Source of the DNA: Paraburkholderia silvatlantica
GTDB taxonomy: Bacteria; Pseudomonadota; Gammaproteobacteria; Burkholderiales; Burkholderiaceae
DNA: 64,000 nt
Direction: 5' to 3'
Assembly (NCBI RefSeq): GCF_003096715.1
Contig: NZ_QEOL01000002.1
Span: 1 to 64,000 of the forward strand
The notes under the pieces: model-generated
Told to the model about the DNA's origin: nothing
Databases searched by the model: none
What the model saw: only the letters and a program-made list of their open reading frames with translations
Part shown: positions 24,362 to 34,575 of the stretch, piece by piece
Numbering within the stretch: position 1 is the first letter of the stretch
How the letters are laid out: the number at the start of each line of letters is the position of its first letter
Made by a program: the position numbers and the translations under genes

Positions 24362-26080
24362 ATGCAGCAGCCGAACGCATCCGCCACCGCCGAAGCCACC
24401 ACCACCGGCGCCCGCCTCGTCGTCGATGCCCTCGTCGCCAATGGCGTCGAGCGCGTGTTCTGCGTACCGGGCGAGAGCTATCTCGCGGTGCTCGATTCGT
24501 TGTCCGACGAAACCGCGAAGATCGAAACCGTGGTGTGCCGTCACGAGGCGGCGGCGGCAAACATGGCGGAAGCGATCGGCAAGCTCACGGGCAGGCCCGG
24601 CGTCGCGCTCGTCACGCGCGGGCCGGGCGCCACGCACGCCTCGATCGGCGTGCACACGGCGTTCCAGGACTCCACGCCGATGATCCTCCTGATCGGCCAG
24701 GTCGCGCGCGACCAGATGGACCGCGAGGCGTTCCAGGAGATCGACTATCGACGCATGTTCGGCCAGATGGCCAAGTGGGTCGCGCAGATCGACGACGCGC
24801 GCCGCGTGCCCGAATATCTGAGCCATGCGTTCCATGTCGCGATGTCGGGACGGCCCGGCCCGGTCGTGCTCGCGCTGCCCGAAGACATGCTGAGCGGCGC
24901 GATTCCCGCGTCCGAAGCGCAGCCCGTCGCACCGCCCGCGCAGCGCGTGCAGGCGTCGCCTTCCGCGGCGCAGATGGCGCGCCTGCGCGAATGGCTCGCG
25001 CTCGCGAAGAAGCCGTTCGTGATCGCGGGCGGCCATGGCTGGAACACCCAGGCGTGCGCCGATTTCCAGCGCTTTATCGAGAACTGGCAATTGCCAGTCG
25101 GCCTCGCGTTCCGCTTTCAGGACACGCTCGACAACGAGCATCCCAACTATGCGGGCGACGTGGGTCTCGGCGTGAATCCGGCACTCGCGAAGCGCATTCG
25201 CGAAGCCGACGTGCTGCTCGCACTCGGTCCGCGTCTGGGCGAAGCCACGACGGGCGGCTACACGCTCTTCGACATCCCGAAGACGAAGCAAACGCTCATT
25301 CACGTGCATCAGGGCGCGGAGGAACTCGGCCGCGTCTATGCAGCCGATCTGCCGATCGTGTCGGGCCTCGCCGAAATCGCGGCGCTGCTCGCAGAACTGC
25401 CCGCCCCCGCGCAACCCGCGTGGGCCGGCAGCGCCGCACAGGCGCACGAGGCGTGGCAGGCATGGCGCAAGCCGCTGCCGATGCCGGGCGACGTGCAACT
25501 CGGCGAAGTCATGCAGCAGCTGCGCGCACGCCTGCCCGACGACGCGATCGTCACGAACGGCGCGGGCAATTACGCAACGTGGCTGCATCGCCACTTCGCG
25601 TATCGCCACTTCCGCTCGCAACTCGCGCCCACGAGCGGCGCGATGGGCTACGGCGTGCCCGCCGCGATCGCCGCGAAGTCGCTTTACCCCTCGCGCACCG
25701 TGGTCGCGCTCGCGGGCGACGGCTGCTTCATGATGGCCTCGTCGGAACTCGCCACGGCGATGCAGTACGGTCTGAATGTCGTATTCATCGTCGTGAACAA
25801 CGCGCACTACGGCACGATCCGCATGCACCAGGAGCGCCACTATCCGAACCGCGTGCACGGCACGCAGCTCACGAACCCCGACTTCGCGGCGTTTGCGCAG
25901 TCGTTCGGCGCGCATGGCGAAGTCGTCACGACCACGGCGCAATTCGCCCCTGCGCTGGAGCGCGCGCTCACGGCAGGCAAGCCCGCGCTGATCGAAATCC
26001 GTGTGACGAAGGAAGCGAGCACGCCTGCGGCGACGCTCGAGCAGATCCGCGAAGCGGGCAGGAAAATGCGCGGAGAATGA
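24362..26080 (+). CDS. Thiamine diphosphate-dependent, acetolactate-synthase-like enzyme
   Basis: A 572-residue member of the ThDP enzyme family that includes acetolactate synthase, glyoxylate carboligase and benzoylformate decarboxylase. The N-terminal Pyr domain has FCVPGESYLAVLDSL and the catalytic Glu in CRHEAAAANMAEA; the C-terminal PP domain has the GDG...N cofactor motif, GDGCFMMASSELATAMQ through VNNAHYG. The middle domain is present. The substrate is not clear: the sequence lacks features that would single out valine/isoleucine biosynthesis, and no small regulatory subunit gene is adjacent. The ATG at 24362 is preferred to the TTG at 24353, which would sit only two bases from the AAGGAG. 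It follows sdaA, whose product pyruvate is a common substrate of this family. Confidence 0.85.
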   Translation: MQQPNASATAEATTTGARLVVDALVANGVERVFCVPGESYLAVLDSLSDETAKIETVVCRHEAAAANMAEAIGKLTGRPGVALVTRGPGATHASIGVHTAFQDSTPMILLIGQVARDQMDREAFQEIDYRRMFGQMAKWVAQIDDARRVPEYLSHAFHVAMSGRPGPVVLALPEDMLSGAIPASEAQPVAPPAQRVQASPSAAQMARLREWLALAKKPFVIAGGHGWNTQACADFQRFIENWQLPVGLAFRFQDTLDNEHPNYAGDVGLGVNPALAKRIREADVLLALGPRLGEATTGGYTLFDIPKTKQTLIHVHQGAEELGRVYAADLPIVSGLAEIAALLAELPAPAQPAWAGSAAQAHEAWQAWRKPLPMPGDVQLGEVMQQLRARLPDDAIVTNGAGNYATWLHRHFAYRHFRSQLAPTSGAMGYGVPAAIAAKSLYPSRTVVALAGDGCFMMASSELATAMQYGLNVVFIVVNNAHYGTIRMHQERHYPNRVHGTQLTNPDFAAFAQSFGAHGEVVTTTAQFAPALERALTAGKPALIEIRVTKEASTPAATLEQIREAGRKMRGE

Positions 26081-26130
26081 CTGACAAGGAATCCTGAACA
26101 AGCTCACCTTTCGCGTCGAGCCCCCAAAAC

Positions 26131-26169
26131 AAACGCCCCGCAGATCTTTCGATTCTGCGGGGCGTTTTA
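26131..26169. terminator. Bidirectional terminator between convergent genes
   Basis: AAACGCCCCGCAG (26131-26143) pairs exactly with CTGCGGGGCGTTT (26155-26167), with T-rich flanks on both strands. It can end both the ThDP enzyme gene and the converging binding-protein gene. Confidence 0.9.
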
Positions 26170-26190
26170 CATCTGCCGAAGCTCAGGCGC

Positions 26191-27339
26191 TTACTTGCCG
26201 CCCACGCTTTGCAGCGTCGTCCACTTGCCGTCGACAACCTTGTACAGCGTGATGCCGCCGTTCTTCAGGTCGCCGCGCTGGTCGTAGGCGAGGTCCGACG
26301 TCGTGACCGCCGGCATGCTGGTCTTCTCGAGGAACGGCAGGTACTTCGCCGGATCCGTCGAGTTGGCCTTCTTCATGGCGTCGAACATCGCCATGGCGCC
26401 GTCGTAGGCGTACGGCGAGTACGTCTGCACGTCTTCGCCGAAGCGCTTCTTGTACTTCGCGACGTAGTCCTTGCCACCCGGCATCTGGTCGAGCGGCAGG
26501 CCGGCGAGCGACGCCACCGTGCCGTTCGCCGCGTCACCCGCGATCTGCAGGAAGGTCGGCGTGTGCACCATTTCGCCGCCCATCAGCGGGGCCTTGATGC
26601 CCAGCGACTTCATCTGCTTGACCATCGGCGCCGCCTGCGAATCCGCGCCGCCGAAGTAGACCAGATCGGGGTTCATCGCCTTCGCCTTCGTCAGCACCGA
26701 CTTGAAGTCGACGGCCTTGTCGTTGGTGTACTCGCGGTCGATGATGGTGCCGCCCGCAGCCTTCGCCGCCTTCGAGAACTCGTCGGCGAGACCCTGGCCG
26801 TAAGCCGTGCGGTCGTCGATCACGACGATCTTCTTCATGCCCAGGTTCTTCACCGCGAACGCGCCCGCCACCGAACCCTGCTGCGTGTCCGAGGTCATCA
26901 TGCGGAACGTCGTCTTGAAGCCTTGCTGCGTGTACTCGGGCGCCGTCGCCATGGCGATCTGCGGGATGCCTGCGTTCGCGTAGATGCGCGAAGCCGGGAT
27001 CGTCGTGCCCGAGTTGAAGTGGCCGAGCATGCCCTTGATGCCGTCGTCGACGAGCTTCTGCGCGACCGTCGTGCCCGTGCGCGGGTCGGCCTGATCGTCG
27101 GCCGAGTCGAGCACGAAGTGAACCGGCTTGCCGCCGATCACCGGCTTCGTCGCGTTCATCTCTTCGACTGCGAGCGTGATGCCGTTCTGGAAGTCCTTGC
27201 CGTAGTGCGCCTGCGCACCCGTCATCGGACCGGCGAAACCGATCTTCACGTCTTCGGCTTGTTGTGCGTGCGCAGTCCCCGCCAGCGACAGGGCGGCAAC
27301 AAGCGTTGCGCCTGCCAGCTGCTTCATCGTGTGTTGCAT
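26191..27339 (-). CDS. Branched-chain amino acid-type ABC transporter substrate-binding protein
   Basis: A 382-residue periplasmic binding protein of the LivK/LivJ type I fold. The N-terminal signal peptide (KQLAGATLVAALSLAGTAHA, cleaved after AHA) precedes VKIGFAGPMTGAQAHYGKD, the conserved opening of Leu/Ile/Val-type binders. GGAG sits five bases before the ATG. No permease or ATPase gene is adjacent, so it must use transport subunits encoded elsewhere; it is the first of four such binders here. It lies 95 bp upstream of nothing on its own strand except putA, which precedes it, so the two might be transcribed together, though amino-acid specificity is not shown. Confidence 0.88.
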   Translation of the reverse strand: MQHTMKQLAGATLVAALSLAGTAHAQQAEDVKIGFAGPMTGAQAHYGKDFQNGITLAVEEMNATKPVIGGKPVHFVLDSADDQADPRTGTTVAQKLVDDGIKGMLGHFNSGTTIPASRIYANAGIPQIAMATAPEYTQQGFKTTFRMMTSDTQQGSVAGAFAVKNLGMKKIVVIDDRTAYGQGLADEFSKAAKAAGGTIIDREYTNDKAVDFKSVLTKAKAMNPDLVYFGGADSQAAPMVKQMKSLGIKAPLMGGEMVHTPTFLQIAGDAANGTVASLAGLPLDQMPGGKDYVAKYKKRFGEDVQTYSPYAYDGAMAMFDAMKKANSTDPAKYLPFLEKTSMPAVTTSDLAYDQRGDLKNGGITLYKVVDGKWTTLQSVGGK

Positions 27340-27434
27340 TGCTTCTCCTTGGTACCAGGTATCGAACGAGCGGCTTCGGATTCGTGAGCCTTGCCGCTTC
27401 CTTGTCTTGAGACGACCGACAGTATGGCTTGTGC

Positions 27435-30400
27435 TTAGCCGATCGTCATCAGATTTGCATTACCGCCTGCTGCTGCCGTATTCACGCTGACCGAACGTTC
27501 CGCGAGCAGCCGTTCGAGCGCGTAATCTTCATCGCCGTTGGCGAGCGCGTGCGCGGCCACCCCCTGCACCGAGACGATCGGGCCAGGACGCTTGGCCACT
27601 TCCTTCACGAGTGCGAGCAGCTCGTCGCTGTCGCCTTCGAAGAGGACCGCATCGAAGTCGGCGTCTGCCGTCTTCCTGATCGCCACGTGGGCCTTCAGCG
27701 GTGCCGGCAGCGCGCTCACGAGCGCTTCGCCCGCCGCGCCCTGGAACAGCGCGCGGTTGCCCGTTGCGAGCGCAACGGCGAGTTGCGCGCGTGCGCCCGT
27801 GGCTGTGGACGGCACGCACAGCACCGTGCCGCGCGCCGAAAGCGTGTAGGTATTGCGCTCGCCCGTCGGGCCCGGCAGAACCGCCGTGGCGCCCGCGAGC
27901 ACGTATTCGAGATAGCCTTCGCAGCGCGCCGCGAGTGCGGGCTCGCGCTCGGCGATGAGCCAGTCGCGCAGCGTCGTGAGCGCAGCCTGTGCCGACTGCG
28001 GCGCGCCGTTGCCTTCGGCGCCTTGCGGCGCATCGACGACGAGCACATCGGCGAGCGACTTCGGTAAGCCGGCCGGACGCTTCGCGAGCAGGCGCGGCAG
28101 ATAGAGCGCGCCACCCGCCTTCGGCCCCGTGCCCGACAGACCTTCGCCGCCGAACGGCTGCACGCCCACTACCGCGCCGATCACGTTGCGGTTCACATAG
28201 ATGTTGCCCACGTGCGCGCGGCCGATCACGTGGGCGATCGTTTCGTCGATCCGTGTGTGAATGCCGAGCGTGAGGCCGTAGCCCGTGGCGCGGATCTGCT
28301 CGAGCAGGCGGTCGAGCTGGCTGCGGCGATAGCGCACCACGTGCAGCACCGGGCCGAACACTTCGCGCTTGAGTTCGTCGAGGCTGTCGAGCTCGATGAG
28401 CGTGGGCGGCACGAACGTGCCCTGCGCGCAGGTGTCGGGGGTCGGCATCTGCAGGACCTTGCGGCCCTTTTCGCGCATGCCGGCCACGTGCGAGTCGATA
28501 CCGCGTTTCGCGTCGATGTCGATCACGGGGCCGACGTCGGTCGAGAGGCGGTCGGGGTTGCCCACCGCGAGTTCCTTCATCGCCCCCGTGAGCATTTCGA
28601 GCGTGCGGTCCGCCACGTCGTCCTGCAGGCACAGCACGCGCAGCGCGGAACAGCGCTGGCCGGCCGAGTCGAACGCGCTTTGCAGCACGTCGGCCACGAC
28701 CTGCTCCGCGAGCGCCGACGAATCGACGATCATCGCATTCTGGCCGCCGGTTTCGGCGATCAGCGGAATCGGGCGGCCTTCGGAATCGAGACGTTCGGAC
28801 AGCGTCTTGTTGATGAGGCGCGCGACTTCGGTCGAGCCCGTGAACATCACGGCGCGCGTGCGGTGGTCGGCGACGAGCGCCGCGCCCACGGTTTCGCCGT
28901 TGCCCGGCAGCAGTTGCACCGCGCCCGCCGGCACGCCGGCTTCGCGCAGGATGCGCACGGCTTGCGCGGCGATCAGCGGCGTTTGTTCAGCCGGCTTCGC
29001 GAGCACCGTGTTGCCGGCTGCGAGCGCCGCGGCCACCTGGCCCATGAAGATCGCGAGCGGGAAGTTCCACGGGCTGATGCACACCACGGGGCCGAGCGGG
29101 CGGTGCGTATCGTTCGAGAACTCTTCGCGGATCTGCGTGGAGTAATAGCGCAGGAAGTCGATCGCTTCGCGAATTTCGGCCACGGCGTTCGGCAGCGACT
29201 TGCCCGCCTCGCGCACGATCAGGCCCATCAGCGTATGCATCTGCGCTTCGAGCAGATCGGCGGCGCGCGCGAGGCAATCCGCGCGCGCTTCGACGGGCGT
29301 GGCCTGCCAGATCGGCGCGGCGGCCACGGCGTGCGTGAGCGCGGCGCTCACGTGCTCGCTCGTGGCTTCCACAACGGTGCCGACGAGATCGCGATGATCG
29401 GCGGGGTTGCGCACGTCGCGCGCGGCGCCGTCTGCGATGTCGCTGTCCGCGAGCATCGGCGCGGCGCGCCACGGATGATGCGCGCTCGCCAGCAGCGCCG
29501 ACGAAAGCGACGCGAGACGATGCTCGTTCGAGAGATCGAGGCCCATCGAATTGAGGCGCTCGTTGCCGTAGAGCTCGCGCGGCAGCGGAATCTTCGCGTG
29601 CGGCGCGCCGAGCGGCACGACCTTGGCGGCGGCGTCGATGGGATTCGTGACCAGTTCGGCGACCGGCACGGAGGCATCGGCGATGCGGTTCACGAACGAC
29701 GTGTTCGCGCCGTTTTCGAGCAGACGCCGCACGAGATACGCAAGCAGCGTTTCATGCGTGCCGACCGGCGCGTAGACGCGGCACGGACGGTTGAGCTTGC
29801 CCTGCGAGAGCGGGCCCGTGACTTCTTCGTACAGCGGCTCGCCCATGCCGTGCAGGCACTGGAATTCGTACTGGCCGGGATAGTAGTTCTGGCCCGCGAG
29901 GTGATAGATCGCCGAAAGCGTATACGCGTTGTGCGTGGCGAACTGCGGATACACGGCATCCGGCGCGCCGAGCAGCTTCTTCGCGCAGGCGAGGTACGAC
30001 ACGTCCGTGTAGATCTTGCGCGTGTACACGGGGTAGCCCTCGAGGCCATCCACCTGGGCGCGCTTGATTTCCGTATCCCAGTACGCGCCCTTCACGAGGC
30101 GCACCATGATGCGGTGACGGCTGCGGCGCGCGAGATCGACAATGTAGTCGATCACGAACGGGCAGCGCTTCTGGTAAGCCTGCACCACGAAGCCAATGCC
30201 GTTCCAGCCCGCGAGTTCCGGATCGAAGCACAGCGCTTCGAGCAGGTCGAGCGAAAGTTCGAGACGGTCGGCTTCTTCGGCGTCGATATTGAGGCCGATG
30301 TCATAGCGGCGGGCGAGCACGGCGAGTGCGCGCACGCGCGGCAGCAGCTCGCCCATGGTGCGTTCCTGCTGCGCACGCGAGTAGCGCGGGTGCAGCGCGG

Positions 30401-31379
30401 AGAGCTTGATCGAAATGCCCGGGCCTTCGTAGATGCCGCGGCCCCCCGCGGCCTTGCCGATGGCGTGGATCGCCTGCTCGTACGATGCGTAGTAGCGCTG
30501 GGCATCGGCTTCCGTCGTCGCGGCTTCGCCGAGCATGTCGTACGAGTAGCGGAAACCGCGCGCTTCGAACTTGCGGCTGTTGGCCAGCGCTTCGGAGATG
30601 TTCTCGCCAGTGACGAACTGCTCGCCCATCAGGCGCATGGCCATGTCCACGCCCTTGCGGATCAGCGGCTCGCCGCCCTTGCCGATCATGCGCGTGAGCG
30701 CCGACGACAGGCCGGTTTCGCTGTTCGTCGTGACGAGCTTGCCGGTGATCATGAGGCCCCATGTGGCGGCGTTCACGAACAGCGACGGCGCGTGGCCCAC
30801 GTGCGATTTCCAGTCGCCCTTGCTGATCTTGTCGCGAATGAGCGCGTCGCGCGTGGCGCGGTCCGGAATGCGCAGCAACGCTTCGGCGAGGCACATCAGC
30901 GCCACGCCTTCCTGGCTGGACAGCGAAAACTCGTGGATCAGGCCCTCCACACCACCGCCCGTGCCCTTCGCGCGCAGCGTTTCCACGAGCTTCGTGGCGA
31001 GCTTCGTCACGTCGCCCGTGAGGTTGGCCGGCAGACGCGCCTCGCCGATCAGGAACGGCACGCACTCCGGCTCCGGGCGGCGGTACGCGGCCGTGATGGC
31101 CGCGCGCAGCACCGACTGCGGTTGCACGTTTTGCGCAAATTCGAGGAACGGGTGCGATGCGGCTTCGTCGTCGTCAGCGGCAGTACCTTCGGCGAGATCG
31201 GTCGCACCGACATGACCATTGAGTTCGGGAGGCAGCTGGCCGTGCTCGATTTTCTCGAGATAGGCGAAGATGGCTTGCTTGATGAGCCAGTGCGGCGTGC
31301 GCTCGAGCCGCGTGGCGGCGTCCTTGAGGCGGGAGCGGAGGAGGTCGTCGACCTTGACGCCAAGTGTGGTGCTAGCCAT
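27435..31379 (-). CDS. putA: Bifunctional proline dehydrogenase / P5C dehydrogenase, also a DNA-binding repressor
   Basis: A 1314-residue enzyme that oxidises proline to glutamate. From the N-terminus: a ribbon-helix-helix DNA-binding domain (about 1-50, TTLGVKVDDLLRSRLKDAATRL) marks the trifunctional kind that also represses put genes. The FAD proline dehydrogenase barrel follows (about 160-540, with SIKLSALHPRY and MVRLVKGAYWD). The P5C dehydrogenase has VCISPWNFPLAIF, FTGSTEVA and the catalytic Cys in GQRCSALRVLC; a C-terminal conserved region completes it. The start at 31379 gives the usual PutA N-terminus, with AAGGAA just upstream; the reading frame extends 23 residues further but lacks support. 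The divergent upstream region (31380-31669) is the likely autoregulated promoter. Confidence 0.97.
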   Translation of the reverse strand: MASTTLGVKVDDLLRSRLKDAATRLERTPHWLIKQAIFAYLEKIEHGQLPPELNGHVGATDLAEGTAADDDEAASHPFLEFAQNVQPQSVLRAAITAAYRRPEPECVPFLIGEARLPANLTGDVTKLATKLVETLRAKGTGGGVEGLIHEFSLSSQEGVALMCLAEALLRIPDRATRDALIRDKISKGDWKSHVGHAPSLFVNAATWGLMITGKLVTTNSETGLSSALTRMIGKGGEPLIRKGVDMAMRLMGEQFVTGENISEALANSRKFEARGFRYSYDMLGEAATTEADAQRYYASYEQAIHAIGKAAGGRGIYEGPGISIKLSALHPRYSRAQQERTMGELLPRVRALAVLARRYDIGLNIDAEEADRLELSLDLLEALCFDPELAGWNGIGFVVQAYQKRCPFVIDYIVDLARRSRHRIMVRLVKGAYWDTEIKRAQVDGLEGYPVYTRKIYTDVSYLACAKKLLGAPDAVYPQFATHNAYTLSAIYHLAGQNYYPGQYEFQCLHGMGEPLYEEVTGPLSQGKLNRPCRVYAPVGTHETLLAYLVRRLLENGANTSFVNRIADASVPVAELVTNPIDAAAKVVPLGAPHAKIPLPRELYGNERLNSMGLDLSNEHRLASLSSALLASAHHPWRAAPMLADSDIADGAARDVRNPADHRDLVGTVVEATSEHVSAALTHAVAAAPIWQATPVEARADCLARAADLLEAQMHTLMGLIVREAGKSLPNAVAEIREAIDFLRYYSTQIREEFSNDTHRPLGPVVCISPWNFPLAIFMGQVAAALAAGNTVLAKPAEQTPLIAAQAVRILREAGVPAGAVQLLPGNGETVGAALVADHRTRAVMFTGSTEVARLINKTLSERLDSEGRPIPLIAETGGQNAMIVDSSALAEQVVADVLQSAFDSAGQRCSALRVLCLQDDVADRTLEMLTGAMKELAVGNPDRLSTDVGPVIDIDAKRGIDSHVAGMREKGRKVLQMPTPDTCAQGTFVPPTLIELDSLDELKREVFGPVLHVVRYRRSQLDRLLEQIRATGYGLTLGIHTRIDETIAHVIGRAHVGNIYVNRNVIGAVVGVQPFGGEGLSGTGPKAGGALYLPRLLAKRPAGLPKSLADVLVVDAPQGAEGNGAPQSAQAALTTLRDWLIAEREPALAARCEGYLEYVLAGATAVLPGPTGERNTYTLSARGTVLCVPSTATGARAQLAVALATGNRALFQGAAGEALVSALPAPLKAHVAIRKTADADFDAVLFEGDSDELLALVKEVAKRPGPIVSVQGVAAHALANGDEDYALERLLAERSVSVNTAAAGGNANLMTIG

Positions 31380-31669
31380 GTTTCCTTCGTATGCCGGCAG
31401 ACCCGCACCGGCGGTGACCAAAAAGTTGGCGAATCGTAACCCTGCCAATAAAAAGGTGCAACCACTCCCTCAAAATGGTTGCACCGTGGCTGAGGTCTTG
31501 TGCAGCCTGGGTTTGCGGCCGATGTCCGCCCACCGGGCCGCGCGGGTTGCGCTTGGTATTTTCCCTGGCTCCGCAACACGCTGGACAACCCTAATCGATT
31601 CTGCGGCCGTGCCGTTATACAAACAGAGCAGGGGTTGTTGATCACAAGAAAGTGCGAAGGGACCGGAAA

Positions 31670-31819
31670 ATGGAAAAGCTGCTGGTAATCGCAGGGATCT
31701 GGACGATGTGCGCCACGTGCGCCGTGCTTTTCATTCGCGGCGCGACGGCGCCGGATGAACGCCGCATGAGCTTGAAGCGCGCGGCGTGCAGGGACGTGGC
31801 CGACACCGTCGGCCAGTGA
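31670..31819 (+). CDS. Predicted 49-residue small membrane protein
   Basis: A short frame divergent from putA. It reads MEKLLVIAGIWTMCATCAVL then FIRGATAPDERRMSLKRAA and a polar end. Residues 3-24 form one hydrophobic helix with two Cys; a positively charged tail follows, suggesting a single-pass protein with the tail inside. AAGGGA lies about eight bases before the ATG. It is too short for routine annotation, and no homologue can be asserted. Its tail runs towards the 3' end of priA, with 86 bp between. Confidence 0.5.
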   Translation: MEKLLVIAGIWTMCATCAVLFIRGATAPDERRMSLKRAACRDVADTVGQ

Positions 31820-31905
31820 GGAAGGAAACGGGAAGTTGATGCCGGGCGGCCCCGCTGTTGCGGCAGGGTGCGCGTCTGCGCGGCCATGCCGGCTGCCGTG
31901 GGCCG

Positions 31906-34158
31906 CTAGATATCGAGCGGATCGACTTCGAGATTCCAGCGCAGCACGCCGCGCAACGCGCGCAGCGCGGGCTGCCACGCGCGCAGGGTTGCCTGCAGCG
32001 CGGCACGCGACTGGCTTTCCACGAGCAGTTGCGCGCGATGCACGTTCATCACCTTCACGATGGTGAGCGGCACCGCGTCGTAGGCCATGACGCGTTCGGC
32101 GCCCGGAATCGCCGCGAGCGCCTCCGCGGCCTGGGCGAGGAACGTCAGCGCCGCCTCCAGCGTGCGCCCTTCGGCGCGCAATAACGCCTGATAGACGAAC
32201 GGCGGCAGATGCGCATCGCGCCGCTCCGCGATCTGCGTGTTCGCAAACCCCACGTAGTCCTGGCGCGCCAGTGCGTGATAGAGCGCGTGACGCGGATAGC
32301 GCGTCTGCACGAGCACCTCGCCGGCCAGGCCGGCGCGCCCCGCCCGCCCGCTCACCTGCATCAGCTGCGCGAACAGGCGCTCGCTCGCCCGGAAATCGTG
32401 CGAAAAGAGCGCATTGTCGGCGTTCAGCACGCCAACGAGCGACACACGCTGGAAGTCGTGTCCCTTCGCGATCATCTGCGTGCCCACCAGGATGTCGACC
32501 TCGCCCGCGTGCACGTCGGAGAAAAGCGCCTGCGCGCTGCCCTTGCGGCGCGTGCTGTCGGCGTCGATGCGCAGCACCCGCGCACCCGGCACCGCGCTCG
32601 CGAGCGCCTCCTCGATGCGCTGCGTGCCGCGCCCCATCGGCGCGATGTCGACGTTGCCGCACTCGGGACATGAACGCGGAATGCGCGATTCCCAGCCGCA
32701 GTGATGGCAGCGCAGCCCGCGTTCGGGCTTGTGCAGCACGACGTACGCGCTGCAGCGCGGGCAGCCCGCCACCCAGCCGCAGGCATCGCACGCGAGCGTG
32801 GGCGCGTAACCGCGACGGTTCAGGAACACGAGGCTCTGCTCGCCGCGCTCGAGGCGCGCCTTCATCGCCGCGACCAAAGGCCCGGAGAGCCCTTCGAACG
32901 ACGCGCGGCCCCGCCGCCGCTCCTCTTCGAGATCGATCAGCTTGACGGTGGGCAGCACCGCGTCGGCGATCGCGCGGCGCGCAAGCGTGAGGCGCGTGTA
33001 GCGGCCCTGCTCGGCCTGCCACCAGCTTTCGAGCGACGGCGTGGCCGAGCCCAGCACGACCGGCACGCCCAGCTGCTTCGCGCGCCATACCGCGAGGTCG
33101 CGCGCCGAGTAGCGCAGCCCTTCCTGCTGCTTGTAGGCAGGGTCGTGTTCCTCGTCGACCACGAGCATCGCGAGACGCGGCAGCGAGGCGAGCACCGCGA
33201 GCCGCGTGCCGAGCACGATGCGCGCGCGGCCCGTGTGCGCCGCGAGCCAGTTGCGGGCGCGCTCGCCTTCGGCGAGGCCGCTGTGAAGCGTGACGATGGC
33301 CTCGTCGGCAAGCGTGGCCGCGAAGCGCGTGCGAAAGGCCGCCTCGAACTGCGGCGTGAGATTGATTTCCGGAACCAGTACGAGCGCCTGGGCGCCCGGG
33401 TCGCGCTCGAGCAGCGCCGCGAGCGCGCGCAGATAGACCTCGGTCTTGCCGCTGCCCGTCACGCCGTGCAGCAGGAAGGGCGCGAAGCCGCTCGCCGCGC
33501 CGATCGCCTCCACGGCGTCGGCCTGCTCGTCGCTCAGGCGCGGGACGTCCACGGCGGCAGTCGGCGCGGCGCTGTGAGCCGCGCTTGCGGCCGCGCCGAA
33601 CTCGATGCGCTCATGCTCGACCCAGCCGGCCTCGCACCAGGCTTCGAGCGTCGCAATCGCCTTGGGATGCAGCGCGCGGGCCGCGGCTACGTCGAGTTCG
33701 CCCGCGCCGGAGAGCGCCTGCGCGAGACGGCGCAGCGCCTGGGCGCGCGCCGGCAAGGCGTCGGGCAGCGCGGCGCGCCCTTGCGGCGACAGCCGGTAGC
33801 GCTCCTCGGGGGCGAGCAGGCGCGCCCAGCGCGACGGATCGCGCAACGCCTGCGGCAGCGCCGGCAAGGCGACCTCGCCCAGCCCCCGCTGATAGTAGTC
33901 GGCGGCAAAGCCAGCCAGCGCGAGCCATTGCGCCGAAAGCGGCGGACAGGCGGCGCACACCGCGCTCACGTCGCGAATCTTGTTCGCGGGCACGTCGCTG
34001 TGAGCGTTCACTTCGCAGATCAGGCCGACCACGTCGCGACGCCCGAACGGTACGCGCACGAGCATGCCGGGCGCGGGCGCACTGTCGAGACCATAGCGAT
34101 AGTCGTAAAGCGCATCCAGCGGATGATCCAGCGCCACGCGCACGTACTGCCCTGTCAT
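31906..34158 (-). CDS. priA: Primosomal protein N' (replication restart helicase)
   Basis: A 750-residue SF2 helicase that reloads the replisome at stalled forks. The N-terminal 3'-DNA-binding domain is recognisable (YVRVALDHPLDALYDYRY, PFGRRDVVGLICE). The helicase core has Walker A GVTGSGKTEVYLRAL, the DEEH box in VVDEEHDPAYKQQEG, and GSATPSLESW. Zinc-binding cysteines sit in LACDACGWVAGCPRCSAYV and RCHHCGWESRIPRSCPECGNVD. The start ATG at 34158 gives the usual N-terminus MTGQYVRV; a 14-residue upstream extension is unsupported. Length is normal for PriA. It runs on the same strand as hemE, 417 bp downstream of it. Confidence 0.96.
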   Translation of the reverse strand: MTGQYVRVALDHPLDALYDYRYGLDSAPAPGMLVRVPFGRRDVVGLICEVNAHSDVPANKIRDVSAVCAACPPLSAQWLALAGFAADYYQRGLGEVALPALPQALRDPSRWARLLAPEERYRLSPQGRAALPDALPARAQALRRLAQALSGAGELDVAAARALHPKAIATLEAWCEAGWVEHERIEFGAAASAAHSAAPTAAVDVPRLSDEQADAVEAIGAASGFAPFLLHGVTGSGKTEVYLRALAALLERDPGAQALVLVPEINLTPQFEAAFRTRFAATLADEAIVTLHSGLAEGERARNWLAAHTGRARIVLGTRLAVLASLPRLAMLVVDEEHDPAYKQQEGLRYSARDLAVWRAKQLGVPVVLGSATPSLESWWQAEQGRYTRLTLARRAIADAVLPTVKLIDLEEERRRGRASFEGLSGPLVAAMKARLERGEQSLVFLNRRGYAPTLACDACGWVAGCPRCSAYVVLHKPERGLRCHHCGWESRIPRSCPECGNVDIAPMGRGTQRIEEALASAVPGARVLRIDADSTRRKGSAQALFSDVHAGEVDILVGTQMIAKGHDFQRVSLVGVLNADNALFSHDFRASERLFAQLMQVSGRAGRAGLAGEVLVQTRYPRHALYHALARQDYVGFANTQIAERRDAHLPPFVYQALLRAEGRTLEAALTFLAQAAEALAAIPGAERVMAYDAVPLTIVKVMNVHRAQLLVESQSRAALQATLRAWQPALRALRGVLRWNLEVDPLDI

Positions 34159-34575
34159 GCCTGACTCCCAGGGAAGTTCTGTACGCCGTCGCACAGACAC
34201 GCAAACCTAAAGTAATACGTGAGATTTCGCGCTAAGTTTTGGATTCCGCAGAACAATCGCGCCCCCGAATCTGCGCCTGTGGATAACTTTGTTGAGAACT
34301 TGCCGGGCGCCGCCGCGGGGCTCCCGCGCAAGGTCGTTATGTGGGATACCGCACAGAGCGCCGTGGAGCGCCGAAAGCCTTGTCTGTCAAGGGTCTGATT
34401 GATTCTGCCCGGACCTCGGTGGGGCCCTGCGACAACCTTTCCCTCTTGCGCGCCGCAACGAGGCAAGTGTGTATAAGTCAAGTCTTGACAGGACCGCGAT
34501 GGCGTCTGGATGGCCTCTTGAGCCCGGTCATACCCTGACGCCCGGAGCCCAGCTTGCTGCGACGCATCAAAAACG
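34159..34575. other. Intergenic region between priA and hemE, no gene seen
   Basis: About 420 bp. It should hold the priA promoter. A short plus-strand frame (34341-34538) has low-complexity composition and no ribosome-binding site, so I do not call it. I see no strong terminator. Confidence 0.45.

Noticed and set aside
28212..31439. 1075-residue plus-strand open frame opposite putA
   Set aside because: Same shadow effect of high-GC coding; no recognisable domain, and putA is unmistakable.
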